DNA of 64,000 bases. It comes from Olsenella_K sp050953285 (lineage in GTDB: Bacteria; Actinomycetota; Coriobacteriia; Coriobacteriales; Atopobiaceae). The stretch spans positions 310,001 through 374,000 of the forward strand of contig JBMNMK010000002.1 in NCBI GenBank assembly GCA_050953285.1, given 5' to 3'. The notes under the pieces are model-generated. The model ran no database searches, was not told the origin of the DNA, and saw only the letters and a program-made list of their open reading frames with translations. Every line of letters starts with the position of its first letter. Position 1 is the first letter of the stretch. A program made the position numbers and the translations under genes. Shown one piece after another: positions 33,141-41,227 of the stretch.

Positions 33141-33965
33141 ATGATAACCAGGAAGCAGTTTGTAGCCGCATCAGTAGGAGCGGTTTTTTCAGGGGCTCTT
33201 GTAGCCTGCAGTTCGGGTAATTCTTCCTCGAGCAATCAGAGTCAATCAGCGGATGCTTCTGGTTACACGTTGGTGAAAGAAGGCACCCTTATCGGTGTGT
33301 CTGACATGGCCTATCCGCCCTTAGAGTCCATACCTGAAGGCTCTACCACGCCAGAAGGTTTTGAGATTGATCTCACCACCGCAATAGCAGAAAAGCTGGG
33401 CCTTTCCATGGAATGGCTGCCAGCTACTCGCTTTGATACCATCATTCCTCTTATCAAGCAAGGCGGCAGGGCAGACGTGGGCGTATCCGCCTTTACCATC
33501 ACCGATGCCCGTAAGCAAGAGATTGATTTCAGCGATTCCTATCTTGACTCCAACCAGGGCTTAGTTACCCGCATAGATGCGCAGAACAAGACCGCAGAAT
33601 CTCTCAACGTTGCCGGAACGCAGGTTGCTTGCCAGGCTGGTACCACCGGTGAGTCTTGGATTGAAGAAAACCTCCCCCAGGCAGAGGTCGTGCCACTCGA
33701 CGATGCTATTCAGGCCATGACCGGTGTCTCGACCGGTCTGTATGCCGCCTGCGTAGCAGATCTTCCTGTCGTTTCCTACCTCTGCAACGCCTCCTATACA
33801 GACTGTGAAGTGGCGCTTCAAATTCCTACTGGTGAGCAGTATGGCATCGTGGTGTCCAAGCAAAATGCCAAGCTCACCGAGGATATCAATACGGCTTTGC
33901 AAGAACTCCAAGATGATGGCACCGTTGCAAGCCTAGAAGAAAAGTGGTTTGGTTCAGAGCTCTAA
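33141..33965 (+). CDS. Amino-acid ABC transporter substrate-binding lipoprotein (first of tandem pair)
   Basis: 274 residues. Lipoprotein signal MITRKQFVAASVGAVFSGALVAC with lipobox Cys at residue 23, a Ser-rich linker, then a type II family 3 solute-binding domain: FEIDLTTAIAEKLGL, GRADVGVSAFTITDARKQEIDFSDSY and AGTTGESW. These motifs fit polar amino acid binding proteins. The start is fixed by GAAGGAG. It is about 60% similar to the next gene, so the pair arose by duplication. Exact ligand unknown; it probably delivers to the permease at 34.9 kb from the outer membrane face. Confidence 0.92.
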   Translation: MITRKQFVAASVGAVFSGALVACSSGNSSSSNQSQSADASGYTLVKEGTLIGVSDMAYPPLESIPEGSTTPEGFEIDLTTAIAEKLGLSMEWLPATRFDTIIPLIKQGGRADVGVSAFTITDARKQEIDFSDSYLDSNQGLVTRIDAQNKTAESLNVAGTQVACQAGTTGESWIEENLPQAEVVPLDDAIQAMTGVSTGLYAACVADLPVVSYLCNASYTDCEVALQIPTGEQYGIVVSKQNAKLTEDINTALQELQDDGTVASLEEKWFGSEL

Positions 33966-34035
33966 GGGGCATCTGAGTACATAACGTATCAGCGCCTGAT
34001 GCGTAGAGCCATCAGGTCCTATTAGGGGAGAAACT

Positions 34036-34857
34036 ATGTTAACAAGAAAGCAGTTTGTCACGGCCTCGGTAAGTGCGTTGGGCGCAGGTGCTCTGAGCGC
34101 ATGCTCCAACAATGCAGGCTCTTCTGCGAGCTCAAGTGAGAGCAGCTCAGATTCGTACACGCTTGCAGAGTCTGGCAAGCTTCTAGGTGCCTCAGATTTG
34201 CAATATCCGCCACTGTCTCAGATGAATGAGACCACCGGTGAGCCTGAGGGATTTGAGATCGACCTTCTGGCAGCACTGGCAGGCAAGCTAGGCCTGGAGG
34301 CTGGCTGGATTGACCCCATCAAGTTTGACGCTATCATCCCGCTTATCCAGCAGGGTGGCAAGGCAGACGTGGGCCTCTCGGCATTCACCATCACCGATGA
34401 CCGCCTGAAGCAGGTTGACTTCACTGACCCTTACCTGGATTCCAACCAGGGCGTGGTGGTAAAGGGGGATCAAGAGGGTGATCCAGAAGATTACCTCAAC
34501 GATGCCAACATGAAGGTGGCAGCTCAGTCTGGTACCACCGGTGAGTCTTGGGTGCAAGAGAACCTGCCCAATGCCCAGCTCATCCCCTTAGATGATGTCA
34601 TCCAGGCCATGACCGGTGTCTCCACAGGCCTCTATAACGCCTGCGTGGCTGACCTGCCCGTGGTGAGCAACCTCACCCTGAACTCCTACACCGACCTCAA
34701 GGTTGTGCTGCAGATCCCCACGGGTGAGCAGTACGGCATCGTGGTGTCAAAGGATAATCCCAAGCTTACCGAGGAGCTCAACAAGGCACTCCAGGAGATT
34801 GAGTCCGACGGCACCATGGATTCGCTCAAGACCAAGTGGTTTGGTGGCAACATCTAG
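34036..34857 (+). CDS. Amino-acid ABC transporter substrate-binding lipoprotein (second of tandem pair)
   Basis: 273 residues with the same layout: MLTRKQFVTASVSALGAGALSAC lipoprotein signal, Ser-rich linker, then FEIDLLAALAGKLGL, KADVGLSAFTITDDRLKQVDFTDPY, SGTTGESW and GVSTGLYNACVADLPVVS. The near-identity of the signal motif and C-terminal half with the preceding gene shows tandem duplication. The main differences lie in the middle of lobe 2 (residues about 135-160), where ligand preference could differ. Separated from the first copy by 70 bp carrying a small CCTGAT/ATCAGG hairpin. Confidence 0.92.
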   Translation: MLTRKQFVTASVSALGAGALSACSNNAGSSASSSESSSDSYTLAESGKLLGASDLQYPPLSQMNETTGEPEGFEIDLLAALAGKLGLEAGWIDPIKFDAIIPLIQQGGKADVGLSAFTITDDRLKQVDFTDPYLDSNQGVVVKGDQEGDPEDYLNDANMKVAAQSGTTGESWVQENLPNAQLIPLDDVIQAMTGVSTGLYNACVADLPVVSNLTLNSYTDLKVVLQIPTGEQYGIVVSKDNPKLTEELNKALQEIESDGTMDSLKTKWFGGNI

Positions 34858-34884
34858 GTTTTTCTCGCCCACAGGATATGAATC

Positions 34885-34915
34885 GGGCAGGTGGACTCGT
34901 TGTGTTCGCCTGCCC
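34885..34915 (+). terminator. Intercistronic hairpin between binding protein and permease
   Basis: GGGCAGG (34885-34891) and CCTGCCC (34909-34915) pair across a 17-nt loop with no T-run. Such a hairpin could attenuate transcription or protect the upstream mRNA, giving more binding protein than permease. Confidence 0.45.
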
Positions 34916-34943
34916 ATCTCAGTAAGGAAGGCAGAATTATTCC

Positions 34944-36389
34944 ATGAGAGATATGGCGCTAAAACGGGCGGTATGGGGCGATAAGTTCATGGCGCGGATG
35001 CTGTTTGCGGTGCTTGGCGCGGTTCTTTGTGCAGCGGTGCTGGTGCCCTCTGAAGCGTTTGCCATGAGCACCAATAAGGCCACGGCCAGGCCCAATGAGG
35101 ACGGCGGCTCCGGCGTGATTGGCGGCATTGCCACGCGTCTTACCTGGGAGGGTACGGTTGGCTCAGACGAGGAAGTCTCAAGTGTGACCTTGAGCTTGCC
35201 GGAAGGTACCTCGTTTGATGAGAGCACCACGCGCGTGACGGTCTTAGAAGGGCTCACTCGTGTCAACCAGGAAAATAACGTTGAGGCCTCCGGCGCAAGC
35301 ATCACTGTGACCTTTGCTAATCCTATTCCTGCAGATTCACTGCTGCGCCTTGAGATTGAGGGCATGAGTTTTCCTGCTGATGGCGGAGACTATGTCGTCT
35401 CGGGCTCCTATACCACGCAGAATGGGACAAAGTCGTTGGATGATTCGGCGCCTATCAGCGTGATTGCCAATACGCCCCTGCAGATGGCGGTCAACTGGTT
35501 AGATGAGCAGCCATGGGTTGCTGCCTGGAACTCCAATGCCTTCTTGGGCATGTTCTTTAGGCCGCAGCTGTTGCTCACCTCCTTTGCGTCTTTGGCGCCA
35601 GGTTGGGTACTCTGCTTGCTTATCGTGGTGATTGCCTATCCGTTTGCCATTCTCTTGGGCCTGATAGCAGCCTTTATGAAGATCTCGCAACATAGGCTCC
35701 TGCGCGCCATTGCCATCATCTATATCAATATCTTGCGCGGAACGCCTCTGTTCTTGCAGATCTACATCATGTTCTTTGGCCTGCCCATGGTGGGTATCAA
35801 CATCGACAACAACGTTTTGGGTGTCATCGTAATGGCCATCAACTCGTCTGCGTATCTGGCAGAGATCTTCCGTGCGGGCATTCAGTCCATCCCGCAAGGC
35901 CAGTATGAGGCCGCGGCCAGCTTGGGCATGAATCACATGCAGACCATGGTCTCCATCATCTTGCCGCAGACGGTGCGTCGCGTGATACCTACCGTGACCA
36001 GCGACTTTATCACTTCCTACAAGGACACGTCACTCTTGAGTTCTGTGGGCGTTATGGAGCTCATGATGTTCTCCAAGAACCTTACCACCGTTACCGGCAA
36101 CATCACGCCCTATATGGCAGCGGCCATCTTCTATCTCATCGTGACCTTGCCGCTCATCAAGGTGGTAGGCATCGTCGAGAAGCACCTTGCGCGCTCTGAG
36201 AAAGGCTCTGGCCCACGTCCGCGCACGGCAGGGGCAGCAGACGACGCAGCTCAGGGCCAAGACCTTGAGGTGAGCGGCTCATCGCACGCAGAAGCGCTCC
36301 CAGAAGATGACCTTCCGCGTCCGCTCAAGGCCCTTCTCGCCCCGTTCTGCTCACATGCAAACTTGGGAGGAATCCAAGATGCCGGCTAA
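34944..36389 (+). CDS. Amino-acid ABC transporter permease with N-terminal extracytoplasmic beta-rich domain
   Basis: 481 residues, about twice a normal permease. Residues about 15-40 are a signal-like helix ending VPSEAFAM; about 45-175 form a Thr/Ser/Val-rich, probably beta-sandwich domain that is not a solute-binding domain. The HisM/GlnP-type permease follows from about residue 205 with five or so helices and the EAA-type loop (SIPQGQYEAAASLGMNHMQTM, about 312-332). The last ~60 residues are polar and cytoplasmic. It overlaps the ATPase gene by 11 bp. It forms the channel for the amino acid delivered by the upstream lipoproteins. Confidence 0.88.
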   Translation: MRDMALKRAVWGDKFMARMLFAVLGAVLCAAVLVPSEAFAMSTNKATARPNEDGGSGVIGGIATRLTWEGTVGSDEEVSSVTLSLPEGTSFDESTTRVTVLEGLTRVNQENNVEASGASITVTFANPIPADSLLRLEIEGMSFPADGGDYVVSGSYTTQNGTKSLDDSAPISVIANTPLQMAVNWLDEQPWVAAWNSNAFLGMFFRPQLLLTSFASLAPGWVLCLLIVVIAYPFAILLGLIAAFMKISQHRLLRAIAIIYINILRGTPLFLQIYIMFFGLPMVGINIDNNVLGVIVMAINSSAYLAEIFRAGIQSIPQGQYEAAASLGMNHMQTMVSIILPQTVRRVIPTVTSDFITSYKDTSLLSSVGVMELMMFSKNLTTVTGNITPYMAAAIFYLIVTLPLIKVVGIVEKHLARSEKGSGPRPRTAGAADDAAQGQDLEVSGSSHAEALPEDDLPRPLKALLAPFCSHANLGGIQDAG

Positions 36390-37242
36390 GAAAAAGATAT
36401 ACACTCCCGCCGAGGTGCCTGCTGCGCTTGATGCAGAAACCGCAGCTCGGAAGGCATATGAGCACGATCGCACGCTGACGCGCCATCACTTTGTGGAAGG
36501 CGAGCATCCAGCGGTGAGAATTGAGCACCTCAACAAGACATTTGATGGCGCCACGCAGGTGTTGAAAGATGTCAATTTGAACGTCTGGCCGGGTGAAGTG
36601 GTGGTTGTGCTGGGGCCGTCTGGTTCGGGCAAATCCACGATGCTGCGCTGTATCAACCTGCTTGAGACGCCTTCTGCGGGCCATATCCTCATTGAGGACA
36701 AAGAGATCACGGGCTCTGCCAAGACTGATGTCAACAAGCTGCGCCAGAACTTGGGCATGGTGTTTCAGAGCTTCAATCTCTTTCCGCATCTGACGGCTAA
36801 GGAAAACGTGATGATTGGCCAGACCAAGGTCTTGAAGAAAGACAAGGCGGAGGCAGAAAAAGAGGCGCTCAAGCAGCTGGATGCCGTAGGTCTTCTCGAC
36901 CGCGCAGATTTTAAGCCGGCGCAGCTTTCTGGCGGCCAGCAGCAGCGTGTGGCCATTGCGCGCGCGGTGGCTATGCATCCCGATGTCCTGCTCTTCGACG
37001 AGCCGACAAGTGCTCTTGACCCTGAGCTGGTGCGTGGCGTCTTGGACGTTATGCGTGACCTGGCGGAAAACGGCGGTATGACCATGGTGGTGGTGACCCA
37101 TGAGATGGGCTTTGCCCGTGAGGTGGCTGACCGCGTGGTCTTTATGGAAGGCGGCGTGGTGGTAGAACAAGGCCTTCCCGAGAAAGTTTTCGATAACCCG
37201 GAGAATGCCAGAACAGCGGAATTTTTGGGTAGTATCGATTAA
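36379..37242 (+). CDS. Amino-acid ABC transporter ATP-binding protein
   Basis: 287 residues from the ATG at 36379 with GGGAGG upstream. The first ~45 residues (MPAKKKIYTPAEVPAALDAE...) are an extension absent from standard GlnQ/HisP proteins. Then come VVVLGPSGSGKSTMLR (Walker A, about residues 74-89), MVFQSFNLFPHLT (Q loop), LSGGQQQRVAIARA (signature, about 183-196) and DVLLFDEPTSALDPEL (Walker B). It energises the permease. It overlaps the permease stop, so translation is coupled. Confidence 0.95.
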   Translation: MPAKKKIYTPAEVPAALDAETAARKAYEHDRTLTRHHFVEGEHPAVRIEHLNKTFDGATQVLKDVNLNVWPGEVVVVLGPSGSGKSTMLRCINLLETPSAGHILIEDKEITGSAKTDVNKLRQNLGMVFQSFNLFPHLTAKENVMIGQTKVLKKDKAEAEKEALKQLDAVGLLDRADFKPAQLSGGQQQRVAIARAVAMHPDVLLFDEPTSALDPELVRGVLDVMRDLAENGGMTMVVVTHEMGFAREVADRVVFMEGGVVVEQGLPEKVFDNPENARTAEFLGSID

Positions 37243-37255
37243 ATGAGACGAACTT

Positions 37256-37292
37256 TTGCACCCTACAAAATTTTTTGTGGGGTGCAATCTTT
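37256..37292 (+). terminator. Intrinsic terminator of the amino-acid ABC operon
   Basis: TTGCACCCTACAAAA and TTTTGTGGGGTGCAA pair (one wobble) and the stem is followed by a short T-rich stretch, 14 bp past the ATPase stop. The AT-rich top lets it work in either direction. Confidence 0.75.
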
Positions 37293-37405
37293 AACTGTGT
37301 ATACTTTTTTGAAAGGAATCATCGATTTCTTTTGGTATATGGCATCGACCTGATACTATTTAATGTGTATTTGCACGAAACATGACATTGGATTGGAGTC
37401 TGAGG

Positions 37406-38080
37406 ATGCATCATAAAAATATCCTCCTTATGTCACGGACTTCACGTCACCATGAGCGCATGCGTGAGATTTCACATGCGCTGGATGTTTCGATTGCTCT
37501 TGCCACGCCGGATACCTTCTCCCAAGCAATTTCAAGCGGTCATGAGTTTGACCTGGTCATCCTTGATGCTCAAGGGATGGATGAAGACACGCTGAACGCG
37601 GTGGACTCATATGTGGCTGACAATAGCTTCATCCCCATGCTGGTCATTCAAGATGAGGACAAGCTTTCAAGCCTGCGCATTCCCATTCAGGGGCGCAATG
37701 ATTTCATCCTGTCCTCCGCAAGTGAGGCGGAGTTTGAGACGCGCTGCTCACTGCTTCTGTGGCCAGGCGAGGAAAGCGCGCCGGCAGACATTGTCTCTGT
37801 GGACAATATGACCATCAACTTGGCAACGTATCAGGTCTATATAGACGAGAAACCCGTTGACCTGACGCTTATGGAGTACTCGCTGCTCTCCTTTCTGGCA
37901 ACGCATCCCTCACGCGCGTATTCACGTGAGACGTTGTTGCACCGCGTCTGGGGCTTTGAGTACTGCGGCGGCACCCGTACCGTCGATGTCCACATCCGCC
38001 GCGTGCGCTCCAAGGTGGGGCCTCAGGTAGCAGCTCATATCGTGACCGTGCGTGGCGTGGGCTACCTGTTTAAGCTCTAG
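37406..38080 (+). CDS. Orphan OmpR/PhoB-type response regulator with degenerate receiver
   Basis: 224 residues from the ATG at 37406, preferred over 37382 because GGAG lies 7 bp upstream. The C-terminal ~95 residues are a clear winged-helix domain: LTLMEYSLLSFLATHPSRAYSRETLLHRVWG, GGTRTVDVHIRRVRSKVG, VRGVGYLFKL. The N-terminal receiver keeps FDLVILDAQG with the candidate phospho-Asp, but lacks the usual acidic pair near residue 10 (NILLMSRTSRHHE) and a clear conserved Lys. No histidine kinase is adjacent. It may act without phosphorylation. Direct repeats upstream of htrA are candidate targets. Confidence 0.87.
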   Translation: MHHKNILLMSRTSRHHERMREISHALDVSIALATPDTFSQAISSGHEFDLVILDAQGMDEDTLNAVDSYVADNSFIPMLVIQDEDKLSSLRIPIQGRNDFILSSASEAEFETRCSLLLWPGEESAPADIVSVDNMTINLATYQVYIDEKPVDLTLMEYSLLSFLATHPSRAYSRETLLHRVWGFEYCGGTRTVDVHIRRVRSKVGPQVAAHIVTVRGVGYLFKL

Positions 38081-38136
38081 GTTCTACGTGGCTTCACGCG
38101 CGGGGGTTTCTCGCCCAGCGCCAGCTCTATACGTGC

Positions 38137-38167
38137 AAAGAGGTCTCGTGTCGAGGCCTCTTTTTTT
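38137..38167 (+). terminator. Intrinsic terminator of the response regulator gene
   Basis: AAAGAGGTCTCG (38137-38148) and CGAGGCCTCTTT (38152-38163) pair with one wobble around a 3-nt loop; a run of seven T follows. Confidence 0.92.
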
Positions 38168-38202
38168 GCGTCGCGCGGTCGCGGCGCGCTTTTCTTCCTC
38201 TG

Positions 38203-38233
38203 ATTTTCAGGTATGTTTAGGTGTATTTTCAGG
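38203..38233 (+). promoter_or_regulatory. Three phased TTTCAGG-like repeats upstream of htrA
   Basis: TTTCAGG at 38205, GTTTAGG at 38215 and TTTCAGG at 38227, i.e. steps of 10 and 12 bp; ATTTTCAGG is repeated exactly 22 bp apart. OmpR-type regulators bind such helically phased direct repeats. The adjacent orphan regulator is the obvious candidate. Inference. Confidence 0.45.
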
Positions 38234-38372
38234 AATCTAAAAGCGTTGTTTTATTGGCATGAATGGGCAAATGGATGGTACCTCGGCGCTGCTAGCGGGT
38301 ACAGTTTTCACTGTCAGCGGATAGTGCAATCCAGTACGTAACGTACGTGAACAATAGTTAGAGGCGATAGCA

Positions 38373-39869
38373 ATGGCTACAAATGATCAAACTCCTCCTG
38401 TTCCGGACTATCCCGGCATGGACCGTGTGCCGCGCGTGGAGCAGGAGACAAATGAGACGGCTTCCGCGCAGGAGACGGTGCGCATGGCAGAGCCCTTTAA
38501 CTCTTCCGATGCCAGCGCACAATCTACTAGCGCTTATGACACTGCCAGCACTGCCAGCACTGCTGGCACCTCCAGCGCTACGGGTGTAGCGCCTGCACGC
38601 CACAGCTCTTCTCAAGGCGATAAGAACCCGCGCAAGAGAGGTACTGCCCGCAATGTGATTTTAGGCGGCGTCGTCGGAGGCGTTGCTGCAGGTGCGCTGG
38701 TGGCGGCACTGTTTGCCGGAGGTGTCTTGGGCACGAGGACGGCCACACGCAGTACAACGTCATCTTCTTCCAGCAACAACGGCACCATCACCATCAATGC
38801 CTCAGATGAGACGGCAACGACAGCAGAGGCCGTGGCAGCAAAGTGTCTGCCTTCGGTTGCTACGGTCAATGTGACCAGCTCTGAGGGTCAAGGCTTGGGC
38901 TCTGGTGTCATTCTTGACACCGACGGCAACATCATCACCAACTATCACGTGGTCGATGGAGCGCAGAGCATCACGGTTACCATTGATGGGGCAACCTATG
39001 ATGCAACACTGGTGGGCTCGGATGCCTCTAGTGATATTGCGGTCGTTCATGCCGAGGTAAATGATGGTACGACGCTCACCCCAATGGAAGTAGGAGACTC
39101 TTCATCTCTGGTGGTGGGGCAGTGGGTTATGACCTTGGGAAGCCCTCTTGGTCTTGAGCAGTCGGTGTCATCAGGCATTGTCTCTGCGCTCTACCGCTCT
39201 ACTTTGAGTGAATCTACCAGCGGAAATACCATCTACACCAACCTCATCCAGACGGATGCGGCTATCAACCAAGGAAACTCCGGCGGTGCGTTGGTAGACG
39301 CAGAAGGCAAGCTGGTGGGTATCAATACCCTGCTAGCCTCTGAAACGGAGTCCTTCTCGGGTATTGGCCTGGCAATTCCTGGCAACTACGCGGTGGATAT
39401 TGCACAGAAGATCATCGCGGGAGAGCCGGTCACGCATGCCTATATGGGCGTGTCGGTGCAGACGGTCAACTCCACCTTGGCACAGCGAAACCACCTGGGT
39501 ACCAGCCAAGGTGCCTATGTAGCAGCGGTAACGTCAGGCGGTAGTGCTGAGGCAGCAGGCATTCAAGAGGGAGATATCATCACCAAGGTGGGAGATGTGG
39601 ACGTCACGTCTGCTGATAGCCTCATTTTGGCCGTTCGTTCTCACTCTGTGGGAGATACCGTCGACGTCACCTATGTGAGGGGTTCTTCTACAGAGACGAC
39701 GCAGGTCACCTTGGGTTCAGATGAAGGTGTCACCTCCAGCTCAAGCCAGAATAACTCCGGCAATTCTAATTCTGGCGATTCCGGCTCAGGAGACTCTTAC
39801 TCCAATGGCTTGCCGTTTGATCTCTACCAGTACTATCAGCGCCAATACGGCGGAGGATCAGGATTCTAA
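38373..39869 (+). CDS. htrA: HtrA/DegP-family serine protease with PDZ domain
   Basis: 498 residues. A polar, Ser/Thr/Ala-rich cytoplasmic segment (1-90) is followed by one membrane helix (about 94-118). The trypsin-like protease then shows the catalytic triad His in TNYHVV (about residue 191), Asp in SSDIAVV (about 222) and Ser in NQGNSGGAL (about 305). One PDZ domain runs about 355-450 (GAYVAAVTSGGSAEAAGIQEGDIITKVGDVDV). The C-terminus is Ser/Gly-rich, ending in a Tyr-rich stretch. It degrades or refolds misfolded exported proteins on the outer side of the membrane. Monocistronic with a terminator. Confidence 0.95.
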   Translation: MATNDQTPPVPDYPGMDRVPRVEQETNETASAQETVRMAEPFNSSDASAQSTSAYDTASTASTAGTSSATGVAPARHSSSQGDKNPRKRGTARNVILGGVVGGVAAGALVAALFAGGVLGTRTATRSTTSSSSSNNGTITINASDETATTAEAVAAKCLPSVATVNVTSSEGQGLGSGVILDTDGNIITNYHVVDGAQSITVTIDGATYDATLVGSDASSDIAVVHAEVNDGTTLTPMEVGDSSSLVVGQWVMTLGSPLGLEQSVSSGIVSALYRSTLSESTSGNTIYTNLIQTDAAINQGNSGGALVDAEGKLVGINTLLASETESFSGIGLAIPGNYAVDIAQKIIAGEPVTHAYMGVSVQTVNSTLAQRNHLGTSQGAYVAAVTSGGSAEAAGIQEGDIITKVGDVDVTSADSLILAVRSHSVGDTVDVTYVRGSSTETTQVTLGSDEGVTSSSSQNNSGNSNSGDSGSGDSYSNGLPFDLYQYYQRQYGGGSGF

Positions 39870-39910
39870 AGTGGTTTTTCCTGATGCGCTAGGACAGAGT
39901 GTGTAGGCGA

Positions 39911-39942
39911 GCGGCGGAGCCAGCGGGCTTCGCCGCTTTTTT
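39911..39942 (+). terminator. Intrinsic terminator of htrA
   Basis: GCGGCGGAGCC (39911-39921) pairs with GGCTTCGCCGC (39926-39936), one mismatch, followed by TTTTTT. Confidence 0.9.
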
Positions 39943-40012
39943 ACCCTCACATATTGTCCCGTCTCCGTAGTACGCTGGTGATGTTCGTGGCGATGCATCA
40001 GATGGAGTAACA

Positions 40013-41227
40013 ATGATACGGTTTGTGCACACGGCAGATCTCCATATTGGTAGGCGCCTGTCTCAGATGTCGCTTGAAGAAGATCAGGCATATCTCTTGC
40101 ATGAGCTTGTAGAGCTGGTACAAAATGTGCAGGCAGATGCCCTCATCATAGCGGGTGATGTCTTTGATAGTCCCACGCCCAGTGAGGCGGCGCTGCGGCT
40201 TTGGTCAGATTTTCTTCTGGATCTTGCGCATTTCAACATCTGCACGTTGGTGGTGGGCGGCAACCATGACTCGGGAGCGCGGCTTGCCTACGGTGGCCTT
40301 TTTGCTGCGGAGCAAGGCATTCACATTGCCGGGGAGCTCACGGAAGAAATTGCGCATGTCCGTGTGGGTGCATGTACGTTTTGGCTGCTGCCATTTGTGC
40401 GCCCCGCAGATGTGCGCACGTGGGCTGCGCGCCAAGAGATCGATGCAGGATCGGTGGTTGACTACACGTCAGCGGTTGCGCTTCTGTGCGAGTACATCCG
40501 CGCGCAGGAGGCGTTTCAGCAGGGCGCTCAGGTTCTCATAGCCCATCAATTTGTGACGGCACACGGCGTCTCACCTTTGAGAAGTGATTCTGAACAGCTG
40601 AGCCTAGGCACGCTCGACAACGTGGATGTGAGTGTCTTTGACGGCTTTGATTACGTAGCGCTTGGTCATGTGCACCGGCCGCAGCGCATCGGCAGAGATA
40701 CGGTGCGCTATGCGGGCTCTCCGCTTGCCTATTCCACATCAGAGATAGGCCAGCACAAGAGCTTTGCGGTGGTGGATATAGACGAGGCACCCGATGCGCC
40801 AGACACGGCACTAGACACGGCGTCGTCGCCGCACGTGTCATATGAGCTCCGGCCGGTGGTGCCGCTCCATGCCTTTAGGCAGGAGCGCGGCAGCCTACAA
40901 GAGCTTCTCGCCCGCGCACGCACAGAGGAGGCAGCGCATCTTGACTATATCCACGCCGTGGTGAGCGATGATTCCGCGCTGGATGTGGTAGCGCGCCTGC
41001 GTCATGTGTGGCCCAATCTGGCGCAGGTGACCTTTGACAATTCCATTACGCGCGCGGCTAACGTGGAGCTGGGCGATAAGAACATCAAGGAGAAAAACGT
41101 GCAAGAGCTCTTTGACGAGTTCTTCTCGGCGCAGGCGGGTCGTGCGATGACAGAAGATGAGCACGCACTCATTGGTGCGGCGTTTGAGGCGACGCTGGGT
41201 GAGGAGGCCACCGATGAGACCGCTTAA
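40013..41227 (+). CDS. sbcD: DNA repair exonuclease SbcCD, nuclease subunit
   Basis: 404 residues. The Mre11-type metallophosphoesterase motifs are all visible: HTADLHIGR (residues about 5-13), IIAGDVFDSP (about 44-53), VVGGNHDSG (about 81-89), IAHQFV and ALGHVHRPQ (about 217-225). SbcD is the Mn-dependent nuclease that, with SbcC, cuts DNA hairpins and blocked ends. Its stop overlaps the sbcC start by 14 bp. The C-terminal ~130 residues include the capping region that contacts SbcC. Confidence 0.95.
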   Translation: MIRFVHTADLHIGRRLSQMSLEEDQAYLLHELVELVQNVQADALIIAGDVFDSPTPSEAALRLWSDFLLDLAHFNICTLVVGGNHDSGARLAYGGLFAAEQGIHIAGELTEEIAHVRVGACTFWLLPFVRPADVRTWAARQEIDAGSVVDYTSAVALLCEYIRAQEAFQQGAQVLIAHQFVTAHGVSPLRSDSEQLSLGTLDNVDVSVFDGFDYVALGHVHRPQRIGRDTVRYAGSPLAYSTSEIGQHKSFAVVDIDEAPDAPDTALDTASSPHVSYELRPVVPLHAFRQERGSLQELLARARTEEAAHLDYIHAVVSDDSALDVVARLRHVWPNLAQVTFDNSITRAANVELGDKNIKEKNVQELFDEFFSAQAGRAMTEDEHALIGAAFEATLGEEATDETA

